Of a stretch of 64,000 bases of DNA, positions 33,601-48,600 are shown piece by piece (position 1 is the stretch's first letter; each line of letters starts with the position of its first letter). The translations under genes were made by a program, and so were the position numbers. The DNA comes from Ischnura elegans (taxonomy: Eukaryota > Arthropoda > Insecta > Odonata > Coenagrionidae): NCBI RefSeq assembly GCF_921293095.1, contig NC_060246.1:10682001-10746000 (forward strand), read 5' to 3'. Below the pieces are notes generated by a model, which was not told where the DNA came from, ran no database searches, and was given only the letters and a program-made list of their open reading frames with translations.

Positions 33601-36600
33601 TACAACTATGTATTCCAATGGTAGAAAACTTGAAATGCAATATGGTGCTCCACATTAATTATTTTGATTAATTCTATATCCAGCAACAAGAGCTCATCCC
33701 CAAAAACTATGCAATTGGGAAAAAATAAGGCACATGAATTTTTGAACAAATGATAGGTATTGTTTTTCTGTAAATCAATCTTTTCTATAAGTGGAAAATA
33801 CACAAAATGAAGCCTAGAAGATTTCAATTAGGATAAATAAAGCTTAATGTACATATGGTCCACATATTGCCCCAAAAAGCTCTTAAGGGCTTCAGTTTGA
33901 CATCTGTATCTGGAGAAGTTTTTCTCAAAGCTATGAATGAAAAGTTGTTTCAGTTTTTGCTTATAGATTTCAACAATTTTCATAAAAGTATTTCATCACA
34001 TACTTCACACAGAGCATGGGAGCAACTATAGCTAGTGTTTCAAAGGCGAGCATTGATAAATAGGTGACTCAAGTGTTTAAGGATACAGTTGGACTCCCTT
34101 TCCACCAGGTTGCCCTTTGGAGGACCTGGAAGGTTGAGAATCACCAGCTGCGCATTTTGGGATTTGTTCACTATGACTTCATTCAGTTTCACAGCTGTAT
34201 GCATTCTTCTAACGTTGCCCTCATCCCTGAAAGAACATATCCACATAACATTGCAATTTAGTTTCATAAATACAGGTTCATAATTAGTCAGTAACACGAA
34301 ATGGTGTAAATGAATTTTCCAAAATATTTTGCACTGACACTATTGCTCTGAAAAAATTCTAGACTCCCTTAACCCTTTCATTGCATAACATTTTCTCAGA
34401 GTTGTTTCACATTGGCGGAGAATTTTTTTTCACTGCATTCTCTTTGTTTTTCGAAAATATGTAAATAAGTTCAATAGAAAAAAAGATTTTTATATTCATT
34501 TCACTATTTATTAAACAATTTGTTAATGGCATCACACTGATGCCATCCGCACCCATGTGAAAAAAATGCTCCGGATATTTATGCAACCCGTTACACAAAC
34601 ATTAGGTGACGACGGGCAACTAATCTTTACGTAGCAACTAAGAAGCTTAAAATAATTTCTGAAATGATGGCGGAATTGACTTATAAAAGAAGATAAAAAT
34701 ATTCTCAGTTATCATCCACTTTCCATGCATCAAATTTTGGGCAAATAAAAGTTTTAGAAGTTTAATTTTCACATTTATAAATTTTTAAATTTACCAGTAA
34801 CTTAGATTTGAATGCAAACATATGAAAGTTATTTTATCTTTTTGACATTTTATTTTGCGTTAATGCTATAAAAACTAACTAATAATTGTGGAATTCTTTG
34901 AAAAAAGGCTTCAAACACACCCCTGGAGCTTCTGCACATTATTATCATCAGAGCCACTTTTTAGTCGTTCTTACAAAGTGAGGAGTATTATTTTTCTGTT
35001 TGTCCTTAGAGTTTCAGAGGTGTGTCTTTTTTGAGTAACTCAATAGATATTTCAAGAGATTATTTTAATTTTCCATGCGTAAACTCAGCAGTGTTGCCAC
35101 GGAAGGGGGGGTTATGGGTTACAACCCCCGTTGAGGCGCCAAAAACGGGTAAGATGGCCCCCGCACCCTCCGGAAGGGCCCTAAAATCTCCTGTAAAAAC
35201 TCCTCATTTCAAAATCGTGGCTTCGCGACTGTATAAACTGTGTCCACAGAGATGAAATCTATCGATTAATTTTCGCACGACTTTGTTTGCATGTCATCTG
35301 CCTCCAACATCAGGATCCTTCGCCCATGTGTAAATTATAGCATCTTGCACGACGCCATTAGGCCCTGAAAGCATATATAATGTTATGCCGTGTTTGTGGC
35401 GCCAAAGCAACATGGACTCATGAAGCAGAGTTCTTTACCCGGATAGTAAATTTATTTCATTCTTTGAGTGAATAAATTCAAAAGGGGTCGAATTTTATGC
35501 AAGGGGTCTCTTGGTATCGAATCATCTACTCCAGGGTCCCTGCCAAAATGCATGCAACGGAAAATTAGTTGAAATCGGTCTCGGGAAAAAGTGGTGTGAA
35601 GACAAGAAACATCGAAGATATTTTCCTACATTTTCCAATAATCTGGAATGGATGGCCATCTTGTAATACTTAATACAATCATACATTAGGTATACCAGAT
35701 TAAAAATATCCCCCATTCCCCACGAGTAAGATTCCTATGCTCGGTCTTTTCTAATTATAATAGCTCTATTTGGTTGAAGGAAAATATGTAAATTGCTTCA
35801 AAGTTAAAAAATCCTTCGCGGAGAAGACCCAATGCAGTTTTCCATGCATATACTTGAGTAAATTGTGCCACAGGTAGTTTAATTGCGAGGAGATATTCTA
35901 AGCCTAGTTGACCAAAGGCTGATACATAAACGGTCCTTGGGGTTTGAGAATAGGAATAAAATTAAAAATAAAGGTTTCTCCCATATTCCACGTAAGTGGC
36001 TAAATATATGTAAAATACTGAAATTTCCAATAGGAAAAGGCTATACGGTGATATTATAAAAAAATAAAATCTCTGTAGGGGAGTGAAAATGCACGCAATC
36101 GAAAGATATCCGAAGTAGAGACTGTACTAATGGCGAGGGTTGAAAAAACTGAGCACGAAGAGCTCACCTTCTCCACCACATGCACATAACAGAATACTTT
36201 GCATTTGCATGCATTTCTCATAAGAATGGCAAAAATACTTCTAAAAATAGAGATAACAGGAGACACAGAGTGACTTGTAGTCTATTCCGCGGTGACATAA
36301 AACGACTCTTTTTTTTTGAGCCCCGAAATTTGATCATTTTTTCCCCAAAGATTTCCCCAATTCTAATTTCTCTTTCAAAATGAAATAAATATAAAAGTTT
36401 TCCTAGAACCTTCAATATTTCCCGTGAATAACGAATTGGTGGACGTAATTATTCGAGCATAGTAACTTTAACAAACTCAAACGAAATAAATGAGAAAAAG
36501 TCAAAAAAATCTATTTCTTTTTCCGAAACCAATATAATCAAACCCCTATTGAAAGGATCGTTCAGAAAATGAGTTGCAAATATGTTATGGAAGAATGTTA

Positions 36601-39600
36601 TGAGTTAAAACGGCATTATGTAAATATTAAGTTTAAACAATAATAAAAAGAGAAACATATTATTCAACTGTGTTTAGCTTATGTATTGTGACCGTATTTT
36701 GAAATACGAAAATATTTTTCGTCGGTGAGATGAAAGGAAGATTATGACTAAATATTGTTTACAAAAATTTTAATACGACTAAAACAGGGATAATAACCTT
36801 CAAATATGGCAACATTTAGTACAAATACTCAGAAGAGTATAGAAAGTATCACATTTTAATTTTTTTGTAATGACGAAAAATCTTACAAATTAAAAAGTAC
36901 TCCATAAATGTAAAAAAAGTACTAAAAAAATATAAACTTTTTTTCAAAAACGGAAGGCATATCAAGGTAGCCTGATCCAATGTGCGTGCAGTAAACCATC
37001 GTGAGAGTAGAAAGAACTGAGCGGAGGAGCGTAGGGAGCGATTGAAGGACATAGGCCGGCATGGCATCAATGTGATGCCACCCGCCCGTTGGCAGGACCT
37101 ATGCTGGGCATCAATGCTATGCCATCCGCACTCAAAGGGTTAAAACCTGATATTATAGTCCCAGGTCCCATTCACAATGACGCAAATTAAAACACAGTAT
37201 TTTATTATTGCCTTCCCTTATTGTATGAGATGGAACAACAGCAACTTGCCTGCCCAAAGTTCACTCACCATCCACAGTTCACAATGGTCACCAGAAGAAG
37301 TGTATGGTAGTACATATTTACTTCCTATTGGCAAATTAACAATAACTGATTTAATTCCACCACATGTTAATGAGTTAATTTCCGAATATCCCAGGTCCTA
37401 TGTGCTCCGTATTATCTATGGTATGGTATTAGGAGGGAGGTAACTGACAGCTGGGGTCATTAGTGCCATGAAGTAAGGGTTTGGGGGATAGAAACCCTGT
37501 GTTGCAATTAGCCAGGTTGTAACGATAGGCTCCAAAGGGACCAGGACTTAACGTTCCATCTGCTGGACAGAGTGGTGCACTGGAAGTGCCCTCCACATTA
37601 CACTCAAGCAGGGGTACGGCCATCTCTGATAAGTTTCTGCTTCTGCCAGGACTTGAACCCGGGCCCACAGGGTGTAAAGCCTTTGTGATGTATTAGCAAA
37701 ATTTTGCTCCTGTTAATAGGGTTAATTTGGATGACTATCCAGATGTCTCATTTCTTCAATCTCCAATCATTTCATCAGATATCTCATTTCTTCAATCTCC
37801 AATCTTCGTTTTTCTACAGGTGGTAAAACGAATTTCCTGAAAAATGCTTATAATGAGAATATTTTCAAAAATTAGCTTCTCTGCAAGCATTTAGTATCAC
37901 CATTCCGAAATTTCTCCTGGGTTACAGAAGTAATCTTAGAGTCACAATTCGACCATGTTGTTCAATCATGGGAAACTTTGTTCAGGAATGCAACGTTGTT
38001 TCTCCTAAGGTAATATGTTATCTGTGGTGTTGCTTGTGAGTAAATTAGATTAATAGAATTCATTTTATAGCCTCCAAATGAGTAACTGAATCCAGGAAAC
38101 ATATTTTTGACCCGATTGAAAAGGATTTCATGTTCTTTTACCATAAAATCTCACTTATGAAACTTCCTCATTTATGGAACTTTTTCTGGTTCTCCGCTGA
38201 AAGTTTCACAAGTGAGGTTCTGCTGTATTCCCATGACCAGATCTATACAAAAAAGTATGAGTAAGCATTCTAAAAATAGTGAGCAATTGTTAACCTAAAA
38301 AGTATACTCCTCAATACCAACTCTTGATTTTACACTGTGCCCACATTTCGGTCCCTCCAACTGCGTAAAATCAAATTTTTACTGTATTAATGTAAAAATA
38401 ACTATGTATTGTACATAAAATAAAAACTTCAGGTCCGCATGTACAACATCTCATCAATGAATTTCATTATGCACATGCAAATGAATTAAAGTGGAGATTA
38501 TGAGCAAGTACGATTAGAAAATTAGATTTATGGCAAAAGTATCAATGTTTGTACTCTATGCATACATATAAAGATAATGCTCCTCCTAAAATATCCTCTT
38601 GAAGTTTTATGATGGACCTCTTTCATTAGATGTGGAGAAAATGTTTGAAGTAGATAACTGATGTGCAAAAGCATCAAGTAATAAATTCTGCTACCTACCT
38701 ATGAATACACTCGCTGAAAATAATCATCAAATATTATAATGATGAATAAACAAAAGAAGTAAACTGGGGCTCGGCTGTAGCAAACTATCTGTGGGTGACG
38801 TTTCCAAAAGGGCAGATTTTTTTTTCTCTGTTCAATTAACGATGCTATTCATGCGCTCCATAGCTTACCTACAATCCATGAGCTCATACAGTGTTCACGT
38901 GAATTCTAGGTTAAAATGCCTGTCATAAAAACTAACACGTTAACTACCTCACCTCATATCAAATCAGCCAGTCAACGCAGCAAAATATAAAAGGGAGGAT
39001 TGAGGATCAGTTTGTACACCTATGTACCTATAACTTTTTAAAATATAAGTGGATAAACTATAGTATTTATAAAAAAAACACATTTGATAAAGGCAAGATT
39101 TCCAGCCACGGCTGCAATAATAATCTCCATTGATTGAATAAATATTTGAATTATGATTCCTTGCTGAAAATTTGAGTGAATATTAACATTTTTATAATGT
39201 AATTTTATCAATTTGCTCATAAAATTGTATTCTTGTGATCATAGATTTCCAACATTGTGCATAAAGGCATCTCAATGGCTGCAGTCATGGTACGTCAATT
39301 GTTCAAGATAACCAGTTTTGCCAGATTAGGCGTTGTGGTTTCAGGTTTCTAATACATTTCACTGCCGATCAACCGATCTGGGATTTTCTCTGATCCGGAT
39401 CGGATCCTTGATTTTCGGAGCCGGATCTCCGGATATTTTCGGATCCTAATGCATTTTCAATTGCCTGCTATAAAACGAAGTAATTATTCAAGTTTCTTCT
39501 GGGTAAATACAATCAAAGGAATGCTATTTAGATTTACATACATGTCTAAAAATTTTTACTGATTAAAAATCGTTTTTATAAGCTTTCAAATTATTTTTTA

Positions 39601-42600
39601 AAAGTGATAAAATCTTTAAACGCTCAGGATGTAAACTGTTACGCTTGCGTTTGGAAATGAAAATACGTTTCAATTTTCAGGTAAACCATTGACTGATTTT
39701 TGATATTCCTCACATAAGTTTCCCCAGAATTTTATCACTTTCTCATCGCATACTGTCTTGTGTTTCACCCGCAAATGCTTCAGTTTGGGTGAGGTGGATT
39801 TTCCACTTCCTCGCGATAGTTACATCACAGCCCACGCACATGATGTCAATGTCGCTTTATGTCAATAAAAATGTTTCCACACAATGAAAGACATTTTTGT
39901 CGGTATATCATTCAATTAAATTGCCACCGCAAAATCCACAACACAATTAACAATGCTTAGAAAAACATTAGGGTCACATACGACTAGTTGAGGGAACAGA
40001 ACGAGATGACCGCTCAGCGAGAGGAAGGGGTGGGTAGCAAAAGCGACTGAAGGAGAGGTGGAGGGGAAGGAGAGCATTCCCTTTGTCTCTCACGCAACGT
40101 CACAATGAATGAGAGAGAGAGGGAAGGACAAACATGTTAGATCTTGCTATTTCGTGACGTCATTGCCTTCCAAGCGAAGGCGGGCGACCTATGTGATCTA
40201 TACACTTGTCGTTTCCAGGCTGGATCTTCTTGTTTGACGGTACTGATGCCGTGCCTGTTTCTTTGAAAATTGTGCTGCTTGAACAATGTTGAATATTGGA
40301 ATGGCCTTGTTGTAACGAAAAAAACTATTACAATCGATTTGAGCTTAAAAAAAAACTAAATATACCAGAAATGCAACGCGTTCGGTCTCATTCTTTCTTG
40401 AATCTCGCGCACATCATCCAATTGCCGAAAACTATTGAGACATATTCAGGTCCAGTAAGTGACTCACCTAACATTTGTTCTCCAGAAACAGAGAAACAGA
40501 AGCAGGTAAGATGAAAAACGTCAGTTGGTGAGATGAGGTACGGATGAAACACGTTTCCATTGTTCTCTTGTAACTTGATATTTTCCTTATAAGATAATGA
40601 TTAATGGACTGTGTGGTCTCGGAAAGGAAAAAAAAAAAAAGAGGCATGTGGTGACGAATGACCAAGGGTGTTTTTTTTTAATTTGTAACATACATAGTCA
40701 CTTTTGATGTGGTTGTTATCCTACAGAGTTGAGATTCTCCTGATGGTTGTTCAATCTCTTTGTAAGAATCACACTATATACAAGTCGTATTTTGCCGTAA
40801 AAATTTTCACGGCTGAAATTCTGTTGCATAACTGCTATGAGAGCTTTTAAACAAAATGGTTCAGGAGTAGGCCAAGCATCACAGTGCAACGGCACATTGC
40901 AACTGTGCAATCGAAGGTAGAATCAAAACTCTTTCCACTCCTTTGTATGGGACGCTGCATTCACTGAAGCACAAACTTAAAATTTGCCTTCAACAAATTT
41001 GGATCCGAAGTATCCGATAAAGGGCAATATCCGCAGATATTTGGATCCAAAGTATCTGATCCGACCATCCCTACACTTCACTTTTTACTAGAGATGTGCG
41101 AATAGTATTCGCGAATACTCGAATACCTCGAATATTAGAAAGTATTCGATATTCGAGGTTTCGAATAGTTATGCGAAAAGTACCGCCTCGAATACCTCGA
41201 ATACTTTGAATTTCGCGTCATGCACTGTCGCACGCACGTCGTTGGTAGATGACTCGGAAAAATATAGAGAACTATAGTCGTTCAGTGCTCGCTGCGCCGT
41301 TTTACGCAAGTTGACGAATTACATCAAATTCGTGGATTTTAGCGGTGAAAAGAGTTCGACGAGGGGAACCGAAAATGGTCGGGTGAAAAAATCCGAAAAT
41401 CCCCGATTCCCCCCACCAGGAGAACTTCAGTGCCGTGGGATAGCAACCTTAGGGCATTTCCCACGATCCGCTATCCCCCTCCATTCAGCACTTGCCTCAC
41501 CCACTCTGACGCTTTCCTCTTCTCCGAAATCAAACAAAAGGTCCCAGCTCGCGCAGGGATCGCATTACGAAGACCCCTGCTTCGAAATAAATATCGAGTT
41601 ACGAGAACAATAAAAACGTGTTTCACGCCCTCCCCCCTTTTCTCACCCACTGACCTTTTTCTGGCTACCTGCTTCGAAGTTCCCCATTTCTGGAGGTCAA
41701 CAGCTGTGTGAGTACCGTGGGATACTTACATTAGCGCATTTCCCAAGATCCGGTATCCCTCTCCATTCAGCACTAGCCCCCCCTCTGAGGCTTTCCTCTT
41801 CTTCGAAATAAAAAAAAGGTCACAGCTCGCGCAGGGATCATATTACGAAGCCTTAGCTTCGAAAAAATACCAAGTTACACGAGAACAATAGAAACGTGTT
41901 TCGGGCCCTCCCTTTTCTCCCCCACTGACCTTTTTTTCCTACCAGCTTCGAAGTTCCCCATTTCTGTGGAGGTCAACCGCTGCATGAGTCATCTATTAGC
42001 ACAAAAGGTGTCTAAGAATGACTTTCGTCAATTGATGTTACACCTTTATTGAATTGAAATATTAGTACTGTGCGCGTAATTTCAAAAAGAATAAGACCAA
42101 ACACGACGTATTTCTGAGTTTATTTAAGCATTTTACGCAAAGAAATAAATGTCAAAATATGACAGAGACTTAGCATTCTGGCGAAACTCGATATGAGCAG
42201 CAGAGCTTCTCGGAAGTTGATGCGGTATTTTTTTCCGAAAACATATATCAAGTTACAATTTATGAGTGGTTCTATAAATCTTTATTGTTACAGTCCCAGA
42301 CGAAGGGATATTTTCTCAGGATATTTGGTTTCTCCCTGATAGCAATTCCAATTCATCTTCTTATCTCGTGAGAACTCCCAAAGATGGACTGAAAATAATT
42401 GAAGAAAATCCGGTGGAAAAGAGCTTGTATTTTGCAAAATGCCTCAGATTGTCAGCTAGCACTTGGCAGCAGGAGTGGGGGTAAAGCGATGTTAGTTGAA
42501 TTAATTATATCCCCAATTGTTTCCATAAAATTAAAATATTCATTAATCAGCTAAATTCCTGTTCGAATCATTTAAAGGAAATCAAAATTACTCCCCAAAA

Positions 42601-45600
42601 TCTTGTGTTGCCTGCTGCATAGGCAACCTAGTCAAACATACCAGCATTCATCATTTAGTATTCGAGGTATTCGAAATTCGAGGTATTCGAATATTCGAGC
42701 AATGATTTAATATTCGAATTCGATATTCGAATTCGAGAAATCTGCTATTCGACCCATCTCTACTTTTTACCACAAATAGGTACGCAGTTCGGCCCTCTCT
42801 AAATCAACCCTCTCTAAACGAAGTTCCGCTTTTAACAGAATGTAAGCCTTTCCCCTTCAAAAAAGGTCTTTTCACCATATCAAAAAATCCTGCCTTTAAA
42901 AGAGGCTTACTGAAATGACTCCAGCTAATGATGAAGTTAGACTTGGGCAAGATGTATTTTTAACCTCTTCTAAGCTAAGAGGTCTATCAATATCAAATTA
43001 TTTTCATGCACATTTCCTGTTGAGTGTAGAAGGGAAACCTGCATCAACTTCCCGAGGGGAAAGTTTTGTGATTTCTGATATCTAGTTTTTGGCGGCGGAG
43101 CTTGGATGTAGGACTCAAGGCCAGAATGGTTGAAATACCTGAGATAAATTCTGGTGTTACTGTTGCCACATCTCAAATATTCTCAAGATCAAAAAGTGAA
43201 TGGGTCAGTCATGCTAGGTGCCATAATTTAGGGTTGCTTTATTTTTTACTGCAGACAGTTTCTTCTCCCTTCATAAAATGTCCCAACACTAGTCCACTGC
43301 TGCTGCTACGTTTGTGACTTGCATATTTAATGTTCATGAACTTTTTGATTATCCTTAGACAAGGCAACCAGCACATAACTTCGCATACCAAACCTCCTTA
43401 CAAGAAAGCCACCATTTTCGCAGTTCCGTTGATTTTGCTCCACTGCGGTTTCACTGTAACTCAATGAACTTACGGTGTGATGGCCCGTGGTGATTTCTTC
43501 TCTGACGTCACCAGCTCTGAGTTGTCACCCTCTTCATCGCTGCCTCCACTCTCCTTCTTAATGCAGCCCAGGGGCAGCGCACCTTCGTCTCCGTCCTTAT
43601 ACTCCCCAGATCCATCCTGCAAAGATATGAGCACTTATGAGGGGGAAAATTCAAGCACACAGGCCACACAAATTCCCAAAATTGTACGAGAACCCTGTTG
43701 AACTAGTAAAGAGGGGTAAGAGTGGCAACAACTATTGCAACGATTTGCAAAGAAACTAAAAAATATGCAGCGAAATTATTGAAGAGCAAAAAATCATAGG
43801 ATTACATTAATCTCCACATATTTGCAATAGCAAAACAGACGTTTTCCTATCAGCCACAACATTTTTGCAGGGCATTATTATTTACCCAACTTCCAGTTAC
43901 ATATTTATGATTTGATGCTCTTCTGGAAAATATTTAAATAAATTGCAATTTTTTCTTATGCTTGCATTCAGACCAATTATATCCTCTTTCCCAGGATGAT
44001 TTCTTGATTTTCTAATGGACAATTTGAGAGCCATGGTTTCTGATGTCAACGGATATGGAGATAATTAGCCATAGGGAAGCAGCCTACTAAAAATTAAATA
44101 CTTCCTTTCAACTCCCGCCATATGTAAAATACACGAAGAACTCACTCTGTATTATCTTGCCTACGAATAAAAATGATAATGGGATTAGAACACCCCGAGA
44201 CCACTTACCTGACTTGATGGTGACTTGAACGTAGGAGATGATTCCAAGTTGGACTCCTGTTGAGCATCCCCGCCACTCTCTTTGTCGCCCCCACTGCCAT
44301 TCCTCCCAGGCTCTTGGAATCTTACTTTGGTGGCTGTTTTCACATCAGCATTGTGATGATGGTCAACGATCGCTTGAACCTGTTAAAGGGAGATGGGTAA
44401 CTTCATTCATTACATAGCAATAATTATACATATTACAGCTTCTTTCAACATCAATTAACATGTTTGGTAAGTATTGCTAGCTCGCCAGAATGGACTGTGG
44501 ATAATCAGCAAAATTTGAACAAATGTGTTTGGCAATGTACTTTTCTGCTAAGCAAATTCTTCAGCATCAATAGTTAAATTATAGATGTTTACAGTTAAAT
44601 CCATTTTCCATGCAAGACATTGTTTTATCATGGGGAAAACATGATATGCATGCAGGTGATTGTAATACACACTAATTGTTATACATCTAGGAAAGATTCA
44701 AACTTGAATCACAGTACCAGCATGATCTGCATCTTTCATTGTGTAAGACAATTGTCACTATAATAATGACACAAGATAAACATAAAGACAGTAAAATGAC
44801 AGGATTAAATAATCAATGCATATCACAAAATCTGAAGATCATATTTTCAAAAACATATTGGGAATACAACAGACTCCCGATTATCGGGCTGCGGTATATC
44901 CGTGTTGTGGATTATCTGTGTATAATTTTCACTCCCGCTCAATATTTCCATAATCTTTATGAAAAATAAAACTGAACGCAAAATCACAGGAATTCTAATG
45001 CTAGGATACACCAGATTTATTTTTTCTATTAGATTCCCCTTCGTAAAACGGAAGCAATCTCGTGCTAGTTGCATTCACGGGAGCTCCGTGTTCCTGCATT
45101 CTTAGACTCGCAGTGTGCGACCGCACTCCATGATCACGGATACACGTCCCGCAGCAGTTGCAAACTGGGCAAATTGTGCAAGACGCGACTTCGTGGCGTG
45201 GTGCCTGAAAGAGTAGTTTCCAGCGTCGCGCAGTGTTTTGAAGCATTCATGTAAACCACTATGTATTCAGTATTCGTGATCACGTGGTTTTCAAAACGAG
45301 GTCTTACATGGAGCAGTAATAATACAAGTGCAACCATATTATCGCCACTAAAAAGATTGCGGACTGGCAAAGAAAGCTCTCAATGAATCCGGCAAGCACT
45401 CTAAAATAACAGAATAACTGCATAAATAATAATACATTGTTTGCTTTAGGTAAATTATGAACATTGCAAGACATTTAAGTGAAAGTTTGAGTTATCCGTG
45501 TTTTCCGATTATTCGTGCCCTCTCTCCCCACCAATCATTAATTAGCCCATTGGGATAATCGTGAGTGCACTGTAATAAAATTACTCGGATAGATTACCAA

Positions 45601-48600
45601 AAGGAACGACTAACTCCAAAACGAAGAAACAACTTTATTGATTTTGATTTACTAAGTACCTATCCATTAATTAGCTCCAAAAATCTGCAGAGAAAATTCA
45701 AAAGGGCATCAAATGACACTTCTCATAGGGATATCTCACAAGCTGCGATGAAGCAGGAAAATTGAACTATAATTTCAAGCAACAAATAAATTATATTACT
45801 TTATTAATAAAATTATCTGAACATGCAACTGATGACTACTGACTCATGGTCAAAATTTAAACCTTAGCACAATGCAAAAGATGTGCCTCGAATGCAAAGA
45901 TGCCCAACGAGGTGCATTCCGACTCGTAACTGATGGCAAACTAATAAAATCCTTCTTCTAGGCTATGTGCATTGTAATAGCTTTGGTTGACAGGGTAATA
46001 TTATACAGATGATAATACTGACTCTGTACAACTAACAGATCAGATTTCTTCTTCCTTTATGCATCCTAAATGATTTCTTGAAAAAATAAAATAAACTTGG
46101 AAAAATACACAAAAGTAAATTCTACACAGTAAAAAATAAACACTAGCTATTTCAGTCACTTCATCGACACTTCTTCATTCATTGCTCAGCTAATATTCTT
46201 AGTTCAAAAACTTTGAAAAACAAGAATAATTCAATGGACACAAAAAAAGCATCCGGAAAAGGGAATAAACACAGTTTCATAAGAAAAAAGTAAGATCTTT
46301 ATCTACAATTCAAATTCTCAGTCAATGAAATATTCCCTCAGGTGATGTTATCCTAAGAGGTACAAATAAATTTATTTTCTGGGTGAATTCCATGTACTTT
46401 TCATCGCCCTCACTGATGTTACTCCTCTCTGGAATGCTGGGGGCTCCTTCTGAGTGTAGCAGTTAATTCAATTGTTGTAGTTCCTGATTAGATTTCCTTA
46501 CCATAAAGGTGATTCACTAAATGTTTAAAGATTTTGCAGTTCATCAATTACCAGAAAAATTCTTTAAATCCAGAATGGCCTTTATGGGAGGGATATACGA
46601 CAATTGCATTAGCAGTTACTCTCAGAAGAAGCCACCGGCATGAGAGGGTAGACATGAGTAAAAGCAATTAACAAATATCCGGAATTCTCCCAGAAAAGAT
46701 ATTTCTTTGTAATAAATGGTCTACAAAAGCATCAATCATTAAGGGAACCCCAAGAACTACCACCGTGTCGGGCACAACTCAATGTATTTCACATGAAGAT
46801 GCATTTAAAATGACCGAAAACACACAGAAAAACTTTCAACTTGACCGGGAATGAAACCACGCATCATCCGCTTTCCAGGCAAATGCTCAGACTAAGAGTG
46901 CCAAGATTATTTCGACTAGCCATGTTTTTGGTGGGGGAAGTTCATGACATTTTCCACCATTTGCTGTTTCCTCAACCCTGTTGAAGTAAGTTTTTCAGAC
47001 CAATACTCACCTGAAAAACAAATTTTTCAGCAGATTATAATCAATAATACCATCTTTTGGTCATCATGGTTCAAAGCAGGGAATTTCTAATAAACCATAC
47101 TGAAATTACAAATTGGTTTCAAGGCTTTGGGTTTAAGGTCAGGGACAGAGCTACTGCATGGAGGTGCTATTTATCAATCATGTATTAGCTCTTGTAGTAC
47201 AAAGTAACAAATATACAATTCCTTTCTGTGAAACATACACCTACGAAGAAGAGAGAAATCCCCTCTATATACATATAGGAAAGAGCAGGAATAAGGACAA
47301 AAATATTCTTGTGTGGCCTTAATTAGGGGTATGAAAGAGAAGTACGTAATATGAATAGACTTATGCCAATTCACGTGAACCATGGGGTTCCAGTGGAACT
47401 AACATCAATCTCAGACTATCGCATCACTGTCATTTCCTAAAAGCACACCAAAATAATCCTAATGTTAGTTCACATTTAAATTATTTGCAATGTCCATAAT
47501 TATATGATCACGGAGGTAATTCACAAACAAAAAATATTTTGATTAAATTTGAAATTAAGTTTACCTGCAGCCTTATAAACACCATGGGATACAATACTGC
47601 GATGAAATTTTTGCTCCTCATGAAAAACAGTGCCTTACCAATTTGGCTACAGCATATGTTAGGCAAGAACGCACATTTTTAATGACAAAAAGCATTGCAT
47701 TTGACAGCACAGATGTATTGATTTAACTTTGGTGATTGTATGGAGACAATATTGCACTTATTTATCAGTGCACTTCTGGCTAAAATCCATACATTTATGG
47801 CAGAAATATTTATAATAATGTAAGTGCATTGGCCAATGCTGTACACGCTTAAACAGAGAAGAGTAGGACTACAGCATACACCTCAGCTTCAGTATAACTC
47901 ATCCATTTTCCACCCTCGTAGCATTCTTTTTTTCACGTTGATCTCTCGTTAGTGCCCGCTCAGTGCTTAAGACCATCCGACCATCGTAAGATGCGACCAT
48001 CGCCACTTTATCTAGTTGCACTTATTGAGATGTGGACTTCTTTTCAGCCAGCAACATATTTTTGACTACGTACTGCCAAACTAAGGGTAGACTATTCTGC
48101 CCGTTCAACGCAATAAATGGCATTCAGAATGAAATTTACCAATTATGAGATTTTGGGCAAAGAATAATGTGACGCATAATTTTCTATTTGCATTTTATGG
48201 CATACACTTACATGTCATATGATCACTAATCATATCTATGAGTCTAAAATTATCCAGAATTTAACATTATACTTACATAAATGATTTCATAGCATTAAAA
48301 TTGTGGAAAAACATTAATTATTTAACGACAAATATGCAATTTTTTTTCTATTATTTTTAAAAGAAAAGTTCATGCAAAAAAGTCATTAATACAAATCTCT
48401 GAATATATGATCTAGTGAACTGTGTAATAACAAGGGTCTAGAGCACAAGCCTGCCCTACAGTGTTCCTACAGACCTACAAACTCCTCTTTCTACCTCACT
48501 GCACGCCTGTTGCTCTTCCCATATGTGGTAACACCTGTTTTGGTTCACATGCACAATTATCGCCGTTAGAAGTTAGCTCTAATTAAATACTCTGCAGAAT

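Noticed and set aside
36849-37070. 73-codon minus-strand frame near the right end of the piggyBac-like element
   Set aside because: Low-complexity, no similarity to piggyBac transposase.
43477-43701. Plus-strand 74-codon open frame, serine-rich
   Set aside because: Antisense of the acidic kcc exon at 43474-43616; the minus strand has the conserved frame and splice sites.
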